Shown: one piece after another, positions 59,956 to 64,000 of the stretch | Position numbering within the stretch: the stretch's first letter is position 1 | Layout of the letters: each line of letters starts with the position of its first letter | NCBI GenBank assembly: GCA_051294375.1 | Contig: CM119266.1 | Location: forward strand, 27,419,017 to 27,483,016 | Origin: Paraspadella gotoi | Taxonomy: Eukaryota; Chaetognatha | DNA length: 64,000 nucleotides | Reading direction: 5' to 3' | The notes under the pieces: model-generated | Database searches by the model: none | What the model saw: the letters and a program-made list of their open reading frames with translations, nothing else | What the model was told of the DNA's origin: nothing | Translations under genes and position numbers: made by a program

Positions 59956-60540
59956 CAGGCAATCGGCTCTCGGCGCGGGTTACTCGACGCGAGAGAACGG
60001 CCTACTTTTCCCTGTTATTGTGTTTGCGGTGTTATTATTGTTCCTTTCTCCGTCGTCGTCGTCGTCGTCGTCGTTCATCGTTTGTCGTCCTTCGTCGATT
60101 GCGTGCTCCACCTGGGAAGGCGGGCGTGCGCAGATATGGGGCGACACGTGCGCCAAGGGACCCCTGGAGTAAATAGACCCGATTTTAACTGTTGTCGATA
60201 TTACTCTCTCGTGCTTGCGTGATATTGCTTATTTCTTAGGATTACTGTTAGGGCGCACATACACGCGTCAGCCATCTTCCTGTCTTTCGTTAGAGTGCAT
60301 TAACATTAGCATGCGTATCAGTGGTATCACACGCGCCGAGTTTTCACGCGCGCGTTTTTGCCCCCGAAAATATTTTCTCTCTTCGAATTGAGTTGTTTTC
60401 TTTTCGACCTTTTGCACTTGGCGCGGACGGACCGGCGCGCATTGCAAAGTTTAAATCTCTCACTCCCAGTCCCACTCTCACTCCATTTCTTAAATTATAT
60501 CTCTTACTCTCATCACTAATTACTAAACGCAAAGCTTAAA
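59019..60540. other. Unique part of block B
   Basis: Mirrors 51563-53301. It includes (GA)n at 59247-59273 and 59897-59950 and a CpG-rich stretch (60110-60450) with gccatctt and cgcgcgcg. No gene supported. Confidence 0.5.
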
Positions 60541-60632
60541 TACAGATCTGCTCAAAAAAAGTTTAATAGTTATGATAAAAGCATTTTATTTCGTTATTTG
60601 AAGGAAAATAATAATTTTTAGGTCTCAGTTAG

Positions 60633-61203
60633 TTAATAAATTGTCGGACCACTATTTGCTTCCAGTACCATTTCCATGAGACAAGGGAGAGAGTCGTAGA
60701 GGCTGGGAAAATATGAAGGGTTCAGCTCCCTCAAATGTGTTTTCAAATTTTTTTGATTTTGTCGACTGTCATTGCATTGTACTGCAAAATGTCCCTTTTC
60801 ATCCTTGACATTTTCGATGATGTTGCAGTCAGGCAAGTTTCCGGGCTAACCTTTGAGCACCTCCATCCCATTTTTCTCATTAAATTTTTGTATCCAGAAG
60901 CTTTATCCTTCATAAAAAGCCGCCCATTCACTGTTAAATGACTGGCAACAATTCCTCTTCTCTCAACTGGCTTGCAGAAGCCTTACGGTTTTGAATTGCA
61001 AGACTTTCCAGGTCATCGTCCTTGCTCTTATGAACATGCAGGGCCGCTCGCTTCCAACAGCTCGTCCAAGGTTTCCAGTTGCTTCAAATTTGTTAACAAC
61101 TCTGCAGATGGCTTAAGGAGAGAAATTAAGCTGTTTGGCGATCCTATATCTTGACAAACCCACTTTCCAAAGCTCAACAATTGCAGCTTTCTTTTTGGGG
61201 TTT
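60633..61203 (-). pseudogene. Tc1-like transposase relic, copy B
   Basis: Reading on the minus strand from 61203: an N-terminal helix-turn-helix region typical of Tc1 transposases (NPKKKAAIVELWKVGLSRYR then IAKQLNFS), a degraded segment recognisable as VVNKFEATGN and GSGRP-like, then a C-terminal segment (PDCNIIENVKDE ... LYDSLPCLMEMVLEANSGPT) matching the family SPDxNxIENxWDE and terminal SMPRR...VIxAxGGxTxY region. The middle, with the first two catalytic Asp of the DDE triad, is missing, and several frameshifts occur. It is therefore a deleted, inactive copy. Confidence 0.65.
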
Positions 61204-61221
61204 AGCTGTTTTTAAGTTTCC

Positions 61222-61555
61222 TATTGGTAAAAAAAATAATAAAAAATCTTAAAAGCAATAGAGATCGAGCCGCTTTCGATGGCTAACCAAATATTGATGC
61301 GATGATAACCAAATATTGTATGCGATGATAACCAATAATTGATGCGATGATAACAAAATAACTGATGTGATGATAATCAAATGATTGATGCCGATGCATA
61401 GTCATTCATTGATGTGATGATAATCATTCATTGATATGATGATAATCATTCATTGATGCGATGATAGTCATTCATTGACGCGATGAATCATTCATTCGTA
61501 AATAAAACAAACAAATGCGTGTATGAATGAAAGAGAGAGAGAAGAGAGAGAGAAA

Positions 61556-61587
<32 letters not shown>

Positions 61588-61702
61588 GCTGCGTCAGTTT
61601 TCACTTCCGTTTATATAAAGAATAATCAGAATTTTTTAGAAAAAAATCCACGAAAATCTCGGAATAAATGGCGATAATAAAAAGTTTTTTAGAAGGAAAA
61701 AA

Positions 61703-61747
<45 letters not shown>

Positions 61748-62231
61748 TAGAGAGAAAAAGATTGTTTTACAATTGGAAATTTTTCCAATTTTTTCCAATC
61801 GCCAGCTTGTAAAAGATTTAAATTTATATTTGTATTAAAATTAAGATATAGCTTCTCATTAAAAAAAATCCTTTGAGTTCCCATTTTTATTAAAATTTAA
61901 AAAAAATTTTTTGAATTTCATCTTCAAGTATTATATACTTGCAATATGTAAATTAGATTAAGCATTTCTATATACTAATTTGGATATTATAATGAGTACT
62001 TTAATCTCATTTGCATATGCAGTAAATCATAATGAAGTGGAAATTCAAACAAAAAATACTTAAATCCAAATTGTAATATGAAATATCACAGCTATTTCAA
62101 GATGAAAAGCCATATCTAAATTTTTAACTTACTATGATCGCACACTTTTGTAAAACTTTATCATAATTCATAATAATTTTTATTTTAAAAAAAACGGTAA
62201 GTCCACAGCCAAACCTATAAAAGCGTAGTAG
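61222..62231 (-). repeat. 1-kb dispersed element, copy B
   Basis: The inverted relative of 37262-38335. Matches start near taaaaaatcttaaaagcaat and end near aaacctataaaagcgtagta, and include the 22-bp array (61290-61490) and GA tracts (61530-61590, 61700-61755). Confidence 0.75.
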
Positions 62232-62405
62232 TTTTTATATATGAAAACAGCGTGACGGACGACGACGGAACGACGACGACGACTACGTCACAAAGAAGCA
62301 ACCCCACAAAACGGTCAAAGGCTCAGAAAAAACAAAAACAAAGATGGATAAAAATTTTTTTTTTGAAAAAATAAAAAATTGTAAGATAAATTTAATCCTT
62401 TTTTT

Positions 62406-63364
62406 GATTTAAGGTCGCGGGATCACTCAATTCAAATTATAATTAGCCTAAAACCGAGCTCGGATTCGAAAGGAGAGCTCCTGACGATTCCGAAATGTAT
62501 TCACTTTACTATTTTTTCAAAGGCGTCATTCGTTTTTTTTGATTTTTTTTGTACTATATAATAAAAGAAACCTATTTTGAAGAGTTGCAGCCCAAACGGT
62601 AAGGCGTTTCTCATAAAATTTGCATGAATTACTTTTAGGTCACTAACTCCATTCTATGAAAAGATATTTTCAAAATTTGCCTTCCTTCATATAAAATTTG
62701 ATTATTTTAATCAATTTTTGGATTAATTCCTTGATATCTTTGAAACGAAAAACATTTTTTCAAAACGCGCTCATAGAATCTCTCCCACCTTTCCTTTCTT
62801 GCCCAAGATATTTTTTTCTTCAAGAAGAGTCAAACGGTTTGAGCTGCAACTCTTCCGTTTTTAACTTCACTTCGTCAAGAAAGTTAAATTCTGTACTCAT
62901 TAAACTCATTAAACATTTACATAAAGTAAAAAGTCAAATTGAAATAAATTCGATAAGTTTTTTAACCTAAAAACTCATGAAAGTATAAAAAACCGTCTGG
63001 AAAATGTGAAGAGTAGTTTGTTTTAGACTTATTAGTGATACAACCCCATGTATGTACTTGTACCAAAGGAAGAATTAAATATAAGAAGTAGAAATTGAGC
63101 TTACTGTAAAGAATCAGTTTTAAGTTAAAAATTTAGTTGTAGAAATTTAGCTTACATATAAAAAATATTTTTCTCTTGAAAATCTAGTTTTACCGAAGAA
63201 AAAAATTTTGTTTAAATTTTTATGAACATTTTAGGTAGATTTTTAAAAGTTTTTGAACAATTTTTAATAGAAAACCTCTTACAGGATATGAGAAAATGAT
63301 TAAGATACAGTAAATTAAGATTTCTAACTATTTTTTAGGTTGAGTGATCCCTGGCCTTAAGTAC
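62406..63364. mobile_element. Nested inverted-repeat element, copy B
   Basis: gatttaaggtcgcgggatca at the left and tgagtgatccctggccttaa at the right are inverted ends of the same element as 55451-56534. Confidence 0.45.
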
Positions 63365-63521
63365 TGCTTCTATAATATTTAGCCTAAAAACGTTGTTATG
63401 GCTTCGAATAAAAGATATTTGTCTTGGCTGTCATATAAACCCAAGTTTTAATTAATAGGACGACAAACAAGCGAGATAGTCGGGGGTTCAAAGTTTAAAC
63501 TTTTTTTTTAGCAGATCTGTA

Positions 63522-64000
63522 CACTCCAAGAGACGAGCGCTTTTACCAAATTTGATCACTTTTGTATTCATACCGAAGTTTGGATTTTTTAACGCTTTTG
63601 TTCTAACGTTTTTGATAAATTATTAACCCCTGCTCCAGCGACCCGCTCCAGTAAACCGGCGGATCATCCCGTCTGTGGAATTCAAACCCAACTCAGAAAA
63701 TTTCATGAATTTTTTACTCGCAACGTCCGATTTTCGTGGAAAAATATAAGATGAGGAATGGAAAAAAACAAACAAACATATTTGAGGGCAGATTTTCGCT
63801 CTTCAGATGGTAAAAAAATATTTAGTTTAGGTTATAGAAGTATGAAAATAAACAATACAAATATATATGGAAACAATAAATATTCATAAATGAAGTTCCA
63901 ATATGGAGTATTGTCTTCATTTATTTTTTGTTGAATTGGTCGACACTGAATAGACTAGATTAGTGTATTAGTAATAGTAATACTAATAGTAATAATGCGA
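63522..64000. other. Right part of block B, no gene
   Basis: AT-rich sequence matching 56700-57227. Confidence 0.6.

Larger units (their letters stand above)
60541..63521 (-). mobile_element. TIR-bounded Tc1/mariner-like element, copy B
   Basis: The left end is ta then cagatctgctcaaaaaaagt (60541 on); the right end is ttttttttagcagatctg then ta (to 63521). Same contents and order as copy A, 2.98 kb. Confidence 0.68.
57427..64000 (+). repeat. Tandem block, copy B (6.57 kb, runs off the window)
   Basis: The second copy of 49938-57227. It is 716 bp shorter over the same content because of many small deletions. Confidence 0.92.

Overview
The window is eukaryotic, most likely from an invertebrate animal. 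It holds spliced genes with GT-AG introns, a Golgi-type alpha-1,3-fucosyltransferase, an ankyrin-repeat exon, Tc1/mariner relics, and very large amounts of simple-sequence DNA: (GA)n, (CT)n, GAC/GTC arrays, T-rich/C-rich tracts and G-rich minisatellites. Degenerate CCCTAA (TTAGGG-type) repeats near 42.7 and 43.4 kb fit a metazoan telomere type but do not fix a clade. Six runs of N (10, 25 or 106 bases) show a scaffolded assembly. Several blocks have near-copies that differ mainly by single-base indels, so parts of the window look like unpolished long-read sequence.

Layout. 0-1.4 kb: one copy of a modular dispersed repeat. 1.9-3.3 kb: a two-exon GT10 fucosyltransferase (+), the best-supported gene. 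3.7-4.0 kb: an ankyrin-repeat exon (-). 4-9.7 kb: AT-rich DNA with minisatellites and GA tracts. 9.7-10.8 kb: a two-exon gene (-) for a two-pass membrane protein with a Thr-rich tail. 11-20 kb: microsatellites, a near-identical inverted pair of a 187-bp repeat, and a second copy of the modular repeat carrying a nested insertion. 20.7-26.6 kb: two tandem copies of the 3' part of an Asp-rich repeat-protein gene, each with an intron made almost wholly of a pyrimidine tract. 24.5-25.0 and 26.6-33.0 kb: GTC-type satellite. 33-42 kb: purine-rich and AT-rich DNA, a short inverted-repeat element with a hammerhead-ribozyme-like core and a 12-bp target-site duplication, a 1-kb dispersed element, and a tRNA-Leu-like module. 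42-50 kb: a long palindrome, telomere-like repeats, gaps, a CT tract and a G-rich minisatellite. 49.9-64 kb: two tandem copies of a 6.6-7.3 kb block, each with a 67-bp satellite and a TA-flanked, TIR-bounded Tc1-like element whose transposase is broken.

The genes do not form an operon or pathway. The most interesting items are the Asp-rich repeat-protein gene, its pyrimidine-filled intron, and the hammerhead-like motif. No prokaryotic features or CRISPR arrays are present. Most other open frames here arise from simple repeats and are not annotated as genes.
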